Shown: piece after piece, positions 1 through 10,990 of the stretch
How positions within the stretch are numbered: the stretch's first letter is position 1
Layout: each line of letters begins with the position of its first letter
Assembly (NCBI RefSeq): GCF_038502225.1
Contig: NC_091372.1
Coordinates: 8,209,482 to 8,273,481, forward strand
DNA: 64,000 nt
Source of the DNA: Cherax quadricarinatus
Lineage: Eukaryota > Arthropoda > Malacostraca > Decapoda > Parastacidae
Direction: 5' to 3'
Notes under the pieces: model-generated
The model's database searches: none
What the model was told of the DNA's origin: nothing
The model's input: the letters and a program-made list of their open reading frames with translations, nothing else
Program-made: the position numbers and the translations under genes

Positions 1-1670
1 TTATTTCTTCTATTATCCATGGGGAAGTGGAAAAGAATCTTTCCTCCGTAAGCCATGCATGTCGTATGAGGCAACTAAAATGCCGGGAGCAATGGGCTAG
101 TAACTCCTTCTGTATACATTTACTAGAAAAAAGAAGAAAAACTTTATAAAACTGGGATGCTTGAATGTGCGTAGATGTAGTGCGGACGACAAGAAACAGA
201 TGATTGCTGATGTTATGAATGAAAAGAAGTTGGATGTCCTGGCCCTAAACGAAAAAGCTGAAGGGGGTAGGGGAGTTTCGGTGGGGGGAAATAAATGGGA
301 TTAAATCTGGAGTATCTGAGAGTTAGAGCTAAGGAAGGGGTAGCAATAATGTTTAAGGATCAGTTATGGAAGGAGAAAAGAGAATATGAATGTGTAAATT
401 CAAGAATTATGTGGATTAAAGTAAATGTTGGATGCGAAAAGTGGGTCATAATAAGCGTGTATGCGCCTGGAGAAGAGAGGAATGTAGAGGAGAGAGAGAG
501 ATTTTGGGAGATGTTAATTAAGTGAATGTATAGGAACCTTTGAACCAAGTGAGAGAGTAATTGTGGAAGGGGACCTGAATGCTAAAGTAGGAGAAACTTT
601 TAGAGAGGGTGTGGTAGGTAAGTTTGGGGTGCCAGGTGTAAATGATAATGGGAGCCCTTTGATTGAACTTTGTATAGAAAGGAGTTTAGTTATAGGTAAT
701 ACATATCTTAAGAAAAAGAGGATAAATAAGTATACAAGATACGATGTAGGGCAAAATGACAGTAGTTTGTTGGATTATGTATTAGTAGATAAAAGACTGT
801 TGTGTAGACTTCAGGATGTACATGTTTATAGAGGGGCCACAGATATATCAGATCACTTCTTAGTTGTAGCTACAATGAGAGTAAAAGGTAGATGGGATAC
901 AAGGAGAATAGAAACATCAGGGAAGAGAGAGGTGAAGGTTTATAAACTAAAAGAGGAGGCAGTTAGGGTAAGATATAAACAGCTATTGGAGGATAGATGG
1001 GCTAATGAGAGCATAGGCAATGGGGTCGAAGAGGTATGGGGTAAGTTTAAAAATGTAGTGCTAGTGTGTTCAGCAGAAGTTTGTGGTTACAGGGAAGTGA
1101 GTGCGGGAGGGAAGAGGAGCGATAGTTTGGAAGTTAGGAGGAGGTGCAGGATTGCCAAAACTGTTGTCCAGAGGGCTGAGGAAGGGTTGTTGAGGTGGTT
1201 CGGACATGTAGAGAGAATGAAGCAAAACAGAATGACTTCAAGAGTGCATCAGTCTGTAGTGGAAGGAAGGCGGGGTAGGGGTCGGCCTAGGAAAGGCTGG
1301 AGGGAGGGGATAAAGGAGGTTTTGTGTGCGAGGGGATTAGACTTCCAGCAGGCATGCGCGAGCGTGTGTGATAGGAGTGAATGGAGACAAATGGTTTTTA
1401 ATACTTGACGTGCTGTTGGAATGTGAGCAAAGTAACATTTATGAAGGGATTCAGGGAAACCGGCAGGCCGGACTTGAGTCCTGGAGATGGGAAGTACAGT
1501 GCCTGCACTCTGAAGGAGGGGTGTTAATGTTGCAGTTTAAAAACTGTAGTGTAAAGCACCCTTCTGGCAAGACAGTGATGGAGTGAATGATGGTGAAAGT
1601 TTTTCTTTTTTGGGCCACCCTGCCTTGGTGGGAATCGGCCAGTGTGCTAATAAAAAAATAATAAATAATC
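1..1670 (+). pseudogene. RTE-like LINE, internally deleted (endonuclease end joined to 3' end, no RT core)
   Basis: Non-LTR retrotransposon copy. It starts with a 5' leader (about 1-150) also seen near 38280-38360, then an apurinic-type endonuclease (EEP) region. Pieces at 295-525 and 563-1408 show the endonuclease motifs WVIISVYAPG, VEGDLNAKVG and ATDISDHFLVVA. After KRSD (about 1120) the reading jumps to a C-terminal block, RRRCRIAKTVVQRAEEGLLRW (first 20: RRRCRIAKTVVQRAEEGLLR), and GRGRPRKGW. The whole reverse transcriptase present in the copy at 34946-38505 is missing, about 1.7 kb. Early frameshifts break the N-terminus. A 3' UTR follows, ending in the CACCCTGCCTTGGTGGGAA motif and an A-rich tail near 1650. 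The copy cannot encode its own reverse transcriptase. The clade name RTE-like is an inference from the EN-RT architecture and the C-terminal RGRPR..W motif. Confidence 0.8.
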
Positions 1671-1744
1671 AATAATTATTTAGTTTCAACAAACTTTTGT
1701 AAGTCAGTTTCATATTTTCCATTAACACTAATTTCCACTTTAAA

Positions 1745-1990
1745 TCTATGGTATATCTTAAATATCAAAATATGAGGTACGCAGTATTTAATCTTTTTTT
1801 TTTTTTCTCTCTCAACAAGTCGGCTGTCTCCCACCTAGGAAAGGGGACCCAAAAAGAAAGAAAATCCCCAAAACGAAAATACTTTCATCATCATTCAACA
1901 CTTTCACCTCACTCATACATAATCACTATTTTTGCAGAGGTGCCCAGATACAACAGCTTAGAAGCATATATAAAGATACAATATAAAAAA
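1745..1990 (-). repeat. RTE-like LINE 3' tail, type B, 5'-truncated
   Basis: Reading the minus strand, this is the final 200 bases or so of the RTE-like LINE. It contains the CTCTGCAAAAACAGTGAT region and the TTTTTGGGGATTTTCTTTC region, ends in a diverged CACC..GGTGGGAGAC stem, and finishes in a homopolymer that appears as a T run at 1795-1806 on the plus strand. No coding remains. Confidence 0.75.
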
Positions 1991-2179
1991 ATGCATATGA
2001 CTTTCTTCGGTGCCTAGCAAAGTTTTATTACAGGTGAACTACATTATCCTTATAGGTCATAAAAAGAAATAAAAATCAGAATTTGAACTGAATCTAGTGT
2101 ATCCTTAGATTTGCTCGCTCACCTCTGCAAAACAATCTCAAAATTATCAACCCTGGAGGGGAGGAAATACATTGCATTT

Positions 2180-2315
2180 TTTTGTTTTAACTGTAGTATG
2201 GGCACACCTCTGGCAAAACAGTGATGGAGTGAGTGAAGATGAAAATTTTTCTTCTTTTTTTTTGGGTCACCCTACCTTTGGGAAATGACTCGTGTACATA
2301 CTTAAAAAAAAAAAT
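2180..2315 (+). repeat. RTE-like LINE 3' tail, type A fragment
   Basis: Contains CTCTGGCAAAACAGTGATGG, GGGTCACCCTACC and a terminal A run at about 2305. This is the second tail subtype of the same LINE family; the other copies here carry TGCCTCTGGCAAGACAGTGA. It is noncoding, and the tail hairpin has partly decayed. Confidence 0.7.
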
Positions 2316-2329
2316 GTTTTTGTAATTGT

Positions 2330-2575
2330 CACAATTTTCATCCACCTTTATCCTTCACCTCAACAAGTCTGGTTGCAAAAATAGGGTTTCAATCTCTCGA
2401 TGCACAAATAACCTGCACAGGCGAGAGGAGCTTATGACGATGTTACAGTCCGACTCATGCGGGTTACTTGTGTACTGTTCCATTCATGGTATTGTGCATT
2501 TGTGGGTCTGTTCAATTTCTTACTTTGTAGATGGAGGATCAAGTTTCAAAACACTCCCTAAGCTGAGTGACCTCT
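2330..2575. repeat. decayed fold-back repeat
   Basis: Diverged copy of a dispersed repeat whose arms read ACAAATAACC(C/T)GCAC and GCGGGTTA(C/T)TTGTGTA around a middle that resembles ACGACGTTTCGGTCCGACT. Here the arms are at about 2404-2420 and 2458-2475. The cleanest copy in the window is at 39454-39567. No coding potential is seen. Confidence 0.5.
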
Positions 2576-2597
2576 AGAGTTTTAGCAATAATATTAA

Positions 2598-2815
2598 AAT
2601 ACAGCAGTCTGGAGGGGTATGTTGTGTATCTTTATAGGTATATGCTTCTAAACTGTTGTATTCTGAGCACCTCTGCAAAAACAGTGATTATGTGTGAGTG
2701 AGGTGAAAGTGTTGAATGATGAAAGCATTTTCTTTTTGGGGATTTTCTTTCTTTTTTGGGTCACCCTGCCTCGGTGGGAGACGGCCGACTTCTTGAAAAA
2801 AAAAAAAAAACCACT
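2598..2815 (+). repeat. RTE-like LINE 3' tail, type B
   Basis: The last 215 bases of the RTE-like LINE on the plus strand: AGTCTGGAGGGGTATGTTG, CACCTCTGCAAAAACAGTGA, TTTTTGGGGATTTTCTTTC, then GGTCACCCTGCCTCGGTGGG, GACGGCCGACTT and an A run. It lies 80 bp from HERC1 exon 9 in the downstream intron, antisense to the gene. Confidence 0.8.
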
Positions 2816-2892
2816 TCTACTCACAATTTATTAAATAAATGTTTGGCAAAGACTAACAATTTGTATTTATTTTTTTGCAAATCAATAATTAC

Positions 2893-3118
2893 CATCTCCC
2901 CAAGTGTAGACCTGGCCAGATGTCGAATGTGCTATTGTGTGGCCGTCGCTTCCCTTTGAAGATGAAACTCTTCTTATTCTGGTGTCAAGATTGAGTCTTC
3001 TGGGCGAGGCCTGGTTGTTAGAGTCTCCCAGACCTAGGCGACCGTAGCTTCCCTTACCACAAGCACTGATTCCACCATCTTTGTGTACCACAAACGTACA
3101 GTACTGGCCTGCTTCAAC
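2893..3118 (-). CDS. HERC1: HERC1 exon 9 (second blade of the first RCC1-like domain)
   Basis: Internal coding exon of a HERC1-type HECT E3 ubiquitin ligase, a very large cytosolic/membrane-associated protein that transfers ubiquitin and interacts with small GTPases. The 226-bp exon starts in phase 0 after ATGCAG and ends one base into a codon before GTAATT. It encodes VEAGQYCTFVVHKDGG, ACGKGSYGRLGLGDSNNQ, KGSDGHTIA and VYTWGDG, the glycine-rich blade pattern of RCC1 repeats. The wording is nearly that of vertebrate HERC1 at this place. Known orthologues continue with more RCC1 blades, so the next exon must lie left of the window. The upstream intron is 19.4 kb and full of transposons. Confidence 0.93.
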
Positions 3119-3209
3119 CTGCATAAAAAATGAAATTAGAGTAAAAAATTTATGGAGTTACTACACTATTGCTACTACACAGGCAAAAAGCATACGAGTT
3201 TAACAGGTA

Positions 3210-5471
3210 CAGTGGACCCCCGCATAACGATATTAATCCGTTCCTGAGAGCTCATTGTTATGCGAAATTATCGTTATGCGAATGAATTTTCCCCATAAGA
3301 AATAATGGAAATCAAATTAATTCGCGCAAGACACCCCAAAGTATGAAAAAAAAATTCTACCACATGAAATATTAATTTTAATACACACAAACTGAAAAAG
3401 GCATGCACAGTTACATAACACTTACCTTTATTGAAGATCTGGTGATGATTGATGGGATGGGAGGAGGACAGAGTCTTAGTGTTTAGAAGGGGAATCCCCT
3501 TCCATTAGCACTTGAGGTAGCAAGTCCTTTTCTGGGGCTACTTCCCTTCTTTTAATGCCACTAGGACCAGCTTCAGAGTCACTGGACTTCTGTCACACAA
3601 CATATTTGTCCATAGTGGCCTGTACCTCTCGTTCCTTTATGACTTCCCTAAAGTGTTTCACAACAGTGTCAGTGTAATAGTCACCAGCACGGCTTGCAAT
3701 AGCTGTGTTAGGGTGATTGTCATCAAAAAAGGTTTGCACTTTAAGCCACATTCCACACATTTCCTTAATCTTTGAAGTAGGCAACTTCTTCAATTTCTCT
3801 CTCCCCTCCTCCGAACCAGTTTCCTCAGGTCTGGCCTCTTGCTGTTGAAGTTGATCTAGCAGCTCATCAGTGGTTAGTTCTTCATTGTCCTCCTCCACAT
3901 CATCCCCACTAACCTCCAACCCCAAGGACTTTCCCAATGCCACAATGGATTCCTCAACTGGCATACTCCTCCAGGGTTAGCCTGAAACCCTTCAAAATCC
4001 CTTTGGTCTACACATTCTGGCCACAGTTTCTTCCAAGCAGAGTTCAAGGTCCTCTTAGTCACTCCCTCCCAAGCCTTACCTATAAGGTTTACACAATTGA
4101 GGATATTAAAGTGCTCTCTCCAAAGCTCTCTTAGAGTCAATTGAGTTTCTGAGGTCACTACAAAGCACCTTTCAAACAGAGCTTTTGTGTACAGTTTTTT
4201 GAAGTTTGCAATAACCTGCTGGTCCATGGGCTGCAGGATAGGAGTGGTATTAGGAGGCAAAAACTTCACCTTAATGAAGCTAATGTCCCCATAAAGTCGC
4301 TCTGCCACATCTGTAGGATGACCAGGGGCACTGTAACACCAGGAGGCACTTAAGGTCTAATTTCTTTTCAGTTAGGTAATCTTTCACATTGGGGGCAAAT
4401 GCATGGTGTAACCAGTCATAGAAAAAGTCCCTAGTGACCCATGCCTTACTGTTTGCCCTCCACAGCACACACAAATTAGCCTTGAGGATATTCTTTTGCC
4501 TGAATGCTCTGGGAGTTTCTGAGTGATACACTAATAAAGGCTTCACTTTGCAATCACCACTAGCATTGGAACACATCAACAGAGTAAGCCTGTCTTTCAT
4601 AGGCTTATGTCCTGGGAGTGCCTTTTCCTCCTGAGTAATGTAGGTCCTGCTTGGCATTTTCTTTCAAAACAGGCCTGTTTCATCACAATTAAACACTTGT
4701 TCAGGTTTCAGTCCTTCACTGTCTATGTACTCCTTGAATTCCTGCACATATTTTTCAGCTGCTTTGTGGTCCGAACTGGCAGCCTCACCATGCCTTATCA
4801 CACTATGTATGCCACTACGCTTCTTAAATCTCTCAAACCAACCTTTGCTGGTCTTAAATTCACTCACATCATCACTAGTTGCAGGCATTTTTTTAATTAA
4901 ATCCTCATGCAACTTCCTAGCCTTTTCACTTATGATCACTTGAGAGATGCTATCTCCTGCTATCTGTTTTTCATTTATCCATACCAATAAGAGTCTCTCA
5001 ACATCTTCCATCACTTGCGATCTCTGTTTCGAAAACACAGTTGAACCTTTGGCAAGAAAAGCTTCCTTGATTGCTGTTTTGTTGCCCACAATAGTAGCGA
5101 TGGTTGATTGGGATTTATTATACAACCTGGCCAGCTCGGAGACACGCACTCTCACCCTTATTGCTGTAGGGTTGGCACTAGAAGCTTTCTTGGGGCCCAT
5201 GGTCACTTATTTTGCAGATAAAATCACCAAAAACACTGTAATAATACGAAATGTTCCGATTGTATGCTTGGATGTTACCGCGGAGGCTGGCTGGTAAACA
5301 ATGCCACCGGCGGAACATGTGAGGCTGGCTCAGGCCGCACATTAGACGCGTCTCGGACGAACAGCGTTGAGCGGGTTTTTTAGCGGTATGCAAGGCAAAA
5401 TCTTAGCGATAAAATGTATCGGTATGCGGATTTAACGTTATGTAATGCCAACGGTATGCGGAGGTCCACTG
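3210..5471 (-). mobile_element. Tigger/pogo-type DNA transposon, copy 1
   Basis: A complete but dead copy. The ends are inverted repeats beginning CAGTGGACCCCCGCATAACG (left) and CAGTGGACCTCCGCATACCG (right strand read inward), flanked by duplicated TA (3208-3209 and 5472-5473), the Tc1/mariner/pogo target. Internally it carries one decayed CENP-B-like transposase on the minus strand. It sits in HERC1 intron 8 in the same orientation as the gene. Confidence 0.9.
3593..5206 (-). pseudogene. Tigger transposase, broken (copy 1)
   Basis: A CENP-B-type helix-turn-helix plus DDE transposase in pieces at 5206-4664, 4657-4280, 4308-3874 and 3964-3593. It starts MGPKKASSANP, lacks a short stretch after RVRV compared with the copy at 60192, and reaches VFNCDETGLF, where the following Trp codon has become a stop. 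After LKCLLVL a frameshift destroys the DNAPAHP catalytic block; the LLQPMDQQ-type block (ILQPMDQQVIANFKKLY) survives in another frame. A further frameshift precedes the acidic C-terminal region. The protein cannot be made whole. For comparison, the intact homologue is at 20324-22006. Confidence 0.9.
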
Positions 5472-5477
5472 TACTTG

Positions 5478-5700
5478 AAATTTTAACAGAGCATAAAGAA
5501 CAAAAAGGCACAATACCATGACTGGAACAATACACAAATAACAAGGACATTAGAAGAGAAGCTTACAACAATATTTCCAGTGTTACTTATAAATGGTCCA
5601 AGTTAGACTGAAACGTCGTCATAAGCCAGTGTCCTCCCCTCTCCCCCTCTCCTATGTACGAGTTATTTGTGTAAACAGAGCTTACTTTAAAAGAAACAAT
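5478..5700. repeat. fold-back repeat, degenerate copy
   Basis: Contains ACACAAATAAC at 5533, the middle motif GACTGAAACGTCGTCATAAG at about 5608 (reverse orientation of the family core) and GAGTTATTTGTGTAAAC at about 5660. It is the same inverted family as 39454-39567. From 5700 to 5866 I see only AT-rich sequence and no feature. Confidence 0.5.
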
Positions 5701-5866
5701 ATTTACAGAAGGGTACCACAAGGAGACTACCCACTTTGTAATCTAAAACATATCAATAACATCAAAAAAAAATCTCTGCCCACAAAATACATATAATAAA
5801 ATTTGCTGATAACAATAACTTATGGAAAGGAATAAGTGAAAAAATGAAACTGACTTTAGGGACATA

Positions 5867-6188
5867 CAGTCTCTCCTCACTTAACAACGGAGTTTCGTTC
5901 CTAAGAGTAGGTCGGTAAACAAATTGATCGTTAAGCGAGGAGCATACTATACTGGAAGTGGGCTTGTGTCAACCATCCTTAGACATTGTTTTAATGTTAC
6001 CTTTGCACCATTTATAACATTTTTATATATTTTTAAATGTTTATACAATGGTATACTCCACATTGTGATAAACAGAATAGAGGAAATCAGCTCAAATATA
6101 CATTACTTAGGTATGCACACTGATCAGAGAGCTGGTTTTAAGTCCAAGTGGTCATTAAACGAGTATGTTGTAAAGTGAGGAGAGACTG
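5867..6188. mobile_element. short TIR element, family C (unoccupied copy)
   Basis: A noncoding element of about 320 bp bounded by inverted ends, CAGTCTCTCCTCACTTAAC and its complement ending AAAGTGAGGAGAGACTG, with TA on the left flank. Its sister copies at 48806 and 58072 have the ends CAGCCTCTCCTCA. It holds the undisturbed sequence GTTTTAATGTTACC at 5989-6002, the site where the copy at 58072 received a piggyBac-like insertion. Confidence 0.75.
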
Positions 6189-6189
6189 G

Positions 6190-6375
6190 AGTCATGTAGG
6201 AGGGAAATACAGTGCACTCTGAAGGAGGGGTGGAGATATGTTGCAGTTTTTTTAACTGAAGTATTGGTATGCCTCTGGCAAGACAGTGATGGAGTGAGTA
6301 ATGATGAAAAGAAGCATTTCTTCTTTTTCGATCATCCTCCCTTGGTGGGAAATGGCCAATGTGCCAACAACAAAT
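6190..6375 (+). repeat. RTE-like LINE 3' tail, type A
   Basis: Starts near TGCACTCTGAAGGAGGGG, continues with TATGTTGCAG and TGCCTCTGGCAAGACAGTGA, and ends in CCTTGGTGGGAAATGGCCAA. A 5'-truncated, noncoding LINE end. From 6376 to 6530 I see no feature. Confidence 0.75.
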
Positions 6376-6532
6376 TCTACCAGTGATCAACAAGAAGATA
6401 TTTAATGCAGCAAAATACAGACCTTCAAGTGGAATACGAGATTCCAGAAACAAATAATCAGTAGAAAATAATACTCCATTCTCAGTGGAAAAAGAAAGAC
6501 TGGATGCAATAATGCATTATAATTATATTCAT

Positions 6533-6727
6533 AGGTAGTAGGTTGGTAGACAGCAACTGCCCAGGGAGGTACTACCATCCTGCAAAGTGAGTGTAAAATG
6601 AAAGCCTGTAATTGTTTTGCATGATGGTAGGATTGCTGGTGTCTTTTTTCTGTCTCATGAACATGCAAGATTTCAGGTACATCTTGCTATTTCTACTTAC
6701 ACTTAGGTCACACTACACACACATTTT
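6533..6727 (+). repeat. LINE-derived short element, 5' part (split by the LINE at 6728-9964)
   Basis: Begins AGGTAGTAGGTTGGTAGACA and runs through CATGCAAGATTTCAGGTACA and TTAGGTCACACTACACACAC. The same order occurs uninterrupted by LINE at 42895-43100. The continuation lies at 9965-10215, so the RTE-like LINE landed inside this element. Confidence 0.75.
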
Positions 6728-9700
6728 TTTTTTTTTTCCCCAACAAGTCGGCCGTTTCCCACCGAGGTAGGGTGACCCCAAAAAAAGAAAGAAAATCCCC
6801 AAAAAGAAAATACTTTCATCATCATCATTCAACACTTTCACCACACTCACACATTATCACTGTTTTTGCAGAGGTGCTCAGAATACAACAGTTTAGAAGC
6901 ATATACGTATAAAGATACACAACATATCCCTCCAAACTGCCAATATCCCAAACCCCTCCTTTAAAGTGCAGGCATCGTACTTCCCATTTCCAGGACTCAA
7001 GTCCGACTATATGAAAATAACCGGTTTCCCTGAATCCCTTCACTAAATATTACCCTGCTCACACTCCAACAGATCGTCAGGTCCCAAGTACCATTCGTCT
7101 CCATTCACTCCTATCTAACATGCTCACGCATGCTTGCTGGAAGTCCAAGCCCCTCGCCCACAAAACCTCCTTTACCCACTCTCTCCAACCCTTTCGAGGA
7201 CGACCCCTACCCCTCCTTCCTTCCCCTATAGATTTATATGCTTTCCATGTCATTCTACTTTGATCCATTCTCTCTAAATGACCAAACCACCTCAACAACC
7301 CCTCTTCTGCCCTCTAATACTTTTATTAACTCCACACCTTTTCCTAATTTCCACACTCCGAATTTTCTGTATAATATTTACACCACACATTGCCCTTAGA
7401 CAGGACATCTCCACTGCCTCCAACAGTCTCCTTGCTGCTGCATTTACCACCCAAGCTTCATATCCATATAAGAGTGTTGGTACTACTATACTTTCATACA
7501 TTCCCTTCTTTGCCTCCATAGATAACGTTTTTTGACTCCACATATACCTCAACGCACCACTCACCTTTTTTCCTTCATCAATTCTATGATTAACCTCATC
7601 CTTCACAAATCCATCCGCCGACGCGTCAACTCCCTAGTATCTGAAAACATTCACTTCTTCCATACTTCTCCTCCCCAATTTGATATCCAATTTTTCTTTA
7701 TCTAAATCATTTGATACCCTCATCACCTTACTCTTTTCTATGTTCACTTTCAACTTTCTACCTTCACACACACATTCCCAAACTCATCCACTAACCTTCG
7801 CAATTTTTTTTTTTAGAATCTCCCATAAGCACAGTATCATCAGCAAAAAGTAACTGTCAATTCCCATTTTGAATTTGATTCCCCATAATTTAATCCCACC
7901 CCTCTCCCGAACACCCTAGCATTTACTTCTTTTACAACCCCATCTATAAATATATTAAACAACCATGGTGACATTACACATCCCTGTCTAAGACCTACTT
8001 TTACCGGGAAGTATTCTCCCTCTCTTCTACACACCCTAACCTGAGCCTCACTATCCTCATAAAAACTCTTTACAGCATTTAGTAACTCACCACCTATTCC
8101 ATATACTTGCAACATCTGCCACATTGCTCCTCTATCCAATCTATCATATGCCTTTTCTAAATCCATAAATGCAATAAAAACTTCCCTACCTGTATCTAAA
8201 TACGTACTGTTCACATATATGCTTCAATGTAAACACTTGATCTACACATCCCCTACCCACTCTGAAACCTCCTCACTCATCCGCAATCCTACATTCTGTC
8301 TTATCTCTAATTCTTTCAATTATAACCCTACCGTACACTTCTCCTGGTATACTCAGTAAACTTATTCCTCTATAATTTTTACAATCTCTTTTGTCCCCTT
8401 TCCCTTTATATAATGGGACTATACATGCTCTCCACCAATCCCTAGGTACCTTCCCCTCTTTCATACATTTATTAAACAAAAATACCAACCACTCCAACAC
8501 TATATCCCCCCCCCTGCTTTTGACATTTCTGTCATGATCCCATCAGTTCCAGCTGCTGTACCCCCTTTCATTCTACGTAATGCCTCACGTACCTCCCCCA
8601 CACTTACATTCTGCTCTTTTTCACTCCTAAAAGATGGTATACCTCCCTGGCCAGTGCATGAAATTACCACCTCCCTTTCTTCCTCAACATTTAAAAGTTC
8701 CTCGAAATATTCTCGCCATCTACCTAATACCTCCCTCTCCCCATCTACTGACTCCCCTACTCTGTTTTTAACTGACAAATCCATACTTTCCCTAGGCTTT
8801 CTTAACTTGTTTAACTCTCTCCAAAATTTTTTCTTATTTTCATTAAAATTTATTGACAGTGCCTCTCCCACTCTATCATCTGCTCTCCTTTTGCACTCTT
8901 TCACCACTCTCTTCACCTTTCTTTTACTCTCCATATACTCTGCTCTTCTTATAACACTTCTGCTTTGTAAAAACCTCTCATAAGCTACCTTTTTCTCTTA
9001 TCACACCCTTTACTTCATCATTCCACCAATCACTCCTCTTTCCTCCTGCACCCACCCTCCTATAACCACAAGCTTCTGCCCCACATTCTAATACTGCATT
9101 TTTAAAACTATTCCAACCCTCTTCAACCCCCCCACTGCTCATCTTTGCACTAGCCCACCTTTCTGCCAATAGTCGCTTATATCTCACCCGAACTTCCTCC
9201 TCCCTTAGTTTATACACTTTCACTTCCCTCCTACTTGTTGTTGCCACCTTCCTCTTTTCCCATCTACCTCTTACTCTAACTGTAGCTACAACTAAATAAT
9301 GATCTGATATATCAGTTGCCCCTCTATAAACATGTACATCCTGGAGCCTACCCATGAACCTTTTATCCACCAATACATAATCTAACAAACTACTTTCATT
9401 ACGTGGTACATCATACCTTGTATATTTATTTATCCTCTTTTTCATAAAGTATGTATTACTTATTACCAAATCTCTTTCTACACATAGCTCAATTAAAGGC
9501 TCCCCATTTACATTTACCCCTGGCACCCCAAATTTACCTACTACTCCCTCCATAACATTTTTACCCACTTTAGCATTGAAATCCCCAACCACCATTACTC
9601 TCACACTTGATTCAAAACTCCCTACGCATTCACTCAACATTTTCCAAAATCTCTCTCTCTCCTCTACACTTCTCTCTTCTCCAGGTGCATACATGCTTAC

Positions 9701-9964
9701 TATAACCCACTTTTCACATCCAATCTTTATTTTACTCCACATAATCCTTGAATTTATACATTTATAGTCCCTCTTTTCCTGCCATAGCTTATCATTCAAC
9801 ATTATTGCTACTCCTTCTTTAGCTCTAACTCTGTTTGAAACCCCTGACCTAATCCCATTTTTTCCTCTCCATTGAAACTCTCCCACCCCCTTCAGCTTTG
9901 TTTCACTTAAAGCCAGGACATCCAGCTTCTTCTCATTCATAACATCCACAATCATCTCTTTCAT
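6728..9964 (-). mobile_element. RTE-like LINE, near full-length, copy 2
   Basis: A minus-strand non-LTR retrotransposon 3.2 kb long. Its 3' end (type B tail, CCGAGGTAGGGTGACC on the plus strand) is at 6760. The coding region runs leftward from about 9976 to 7077. It is truncated at its 5' end just inside the endonuclease (KEMIVDVMNEKKLD), losing the leader seen in the copy at 34946-38505. It lies in HERC1 intron 8. Confidence 0.85.
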
Positions 9965-9976
9965 GTACAAGCACAT
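7077..9976 (-). pseudogene. RTE-like LINE EN-RT polyprotein, frameshifted (copy 2)
   Basis: Pieces in order are 9976-8978 (endonuclease: ETKLKG, VSMYAPGEER, VVGDFNAKVG, ATDISDHYLVVA), 8934-8500, 8500-8273 (RT fingers: VPLYKGKGDKRDCKNYRGIS), 8214-7840 (FMDLEKAYDR, LRQGCVMSPWLFNIFID), then 7606-7292 and 7298-7077 (TLLYGYEAWVV, RGRPRKGWREW). Several frameshifts separate them. One sits immediately before the FADD catalytic motif and is identical to the break in the copy at 35302-38216. An active element would encode target-site nicking and reverse transcription; this copy cannot. Confidence 0.88.
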
Positions 9977-10215
9977 ATATACACACCCCTCTGGGTTTTC
10001 TTCTATTTTCTTTCTAGTTCTTATTCTTGTTTATTTCCTCTTATCTCCATGGGGAGGTGGAACAGAATTCTTCCTCTGTAAGCCATGCGTGTTGTAAGAG
10101 GCGACTAAAATGTCGGGAGCAAGGGGCTAGTAACTCCTTCTCCTGTATATATTACTAAATTTGAAAGGAGGAACTTTAGTTTTTCCTTTTGGGCCACTCC
10201 ACCTCGGTGGGATAC
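9965..10215 (+). repeat. LINE-derived short element, 3' part
   Basis: Second half of the element begun at 6533. It includes CCTCTGGGTTTTCTTC, CTCCATGGGGAGGTGGAACA, the run GTAAGCCATGCGTG..TAAGAGGCGACTAAAATG, AAGGGGCTAGTAACTCC, then directly GGGCCACTCCACCTCGGTGG and GATACGGCTGGTACGTTGAA. The first part matches the 5' leader of the RTE-like LINE and the last about 60 bp match its 3' tail, with no coding region between. Confidence 0.8.
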
Positions 10216-10239
10216 GGCTGGTACGTTGAAAGAAAAAAA

Positions 10240-10432
10240 TTATATTCATCACTATGGGAAAGTGGAGAACGATCCTTCCTTCGTAAACCATGTGCGTCTT
10301 AAATGCCACGAGCAAGGGGCTAGTAACTCTTTTCTTATATAAATTTCTAAATGTAAAAAGTAAGGCCTTCACTTTTTTTGGGGGGGTCACCCTGCCTCAA
10401 AGACAGATGGCCGGTGAATTAAAAATATAAAT
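10240..10432 (+). repeat. LINE-derived short element, second tandem copy (diverged)
   Basis: Head at 10249-10340 (AAAGTGGAGAACGATCC, GTAAACCATGTGCG, GCAAGGGGCTAGTAACTC) followed at 10375-10425 by GGGTCACCCTGCCTCAAAGA and GATGGCCGGTGAATT. It has the same head-plus-tail design as the neighbour 25 bp upstream and has lost a few bases in the middle. Confidence 0.75.
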
Positions 10433-10435
10433 TAT

Positions 10436-10980
10436 ATTCATGGGAAAGTGCTAAATCCATAGAGGTCAAACAGTACCTGGGGAATGGGAAATAGGTTTGA
10501 TCCAGCCAAGTAAGTCTGCTGCAGTGTTCCTCCTTTCTTAATGGAAGATTAACCCCAACTGTTTAGATCAAAAACCCTTTACCAGCATAAAGACACCTCC
10601 CTTGAAGGCTCAAATTATGCCATCCTTGAAAATAACCTAGTAAGTGGGAAATGCTGGAAAAAAATAATGAAAAGGCATCCAAGCACTATAAATGCATCAA
10701 TACTATAAGTAATTACTAGAATAGAAAAAAATCCTCACTATGAATTATCAGTAACTCTTTTATCAAATTACGATGGAAAACAATATCGAAAAATTGATAA
10801 GACCCCCACATGGGAGGTTCCTTGATGTTGGTGAGGGGCTCTTGATCTAGGAAATTGAATCTGTGCTCCAGTTCCTTGAATTGAGCCTGAATACTGTCCA
10901 TTCACCCCCAAACGCTGTATAATCTCCATGGGTTTAGCACTCCCCCATGATCATAATAAAGATGAACAAGACATGCGCAA
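10436..10980. repeat. dispersed SINE-like repeat, two copies in opposite orientation
   Basis: The plus copy (10440-10625) contains GGGAAAGTGCTAAATCC, ACAGTACCTGGGGAATGGG and a diverged TAAAGACACCTCCCTTGAAG. The minus copy (10795-10975) contains GGGAGGTTCCTTGATGTTGG, GAGGGGCTCTTGATCTAGG and ATGGGTTTAGCACTCCCCCA. Related copies are at 22960, 41870, 44870, 46750, 49570, 61790 and 63190. No tRNA-type promoter boxes were recognised, so the class is uncertain. Confidence 0.6.
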
Positions 10981-10990
10981 CACTAGGATA

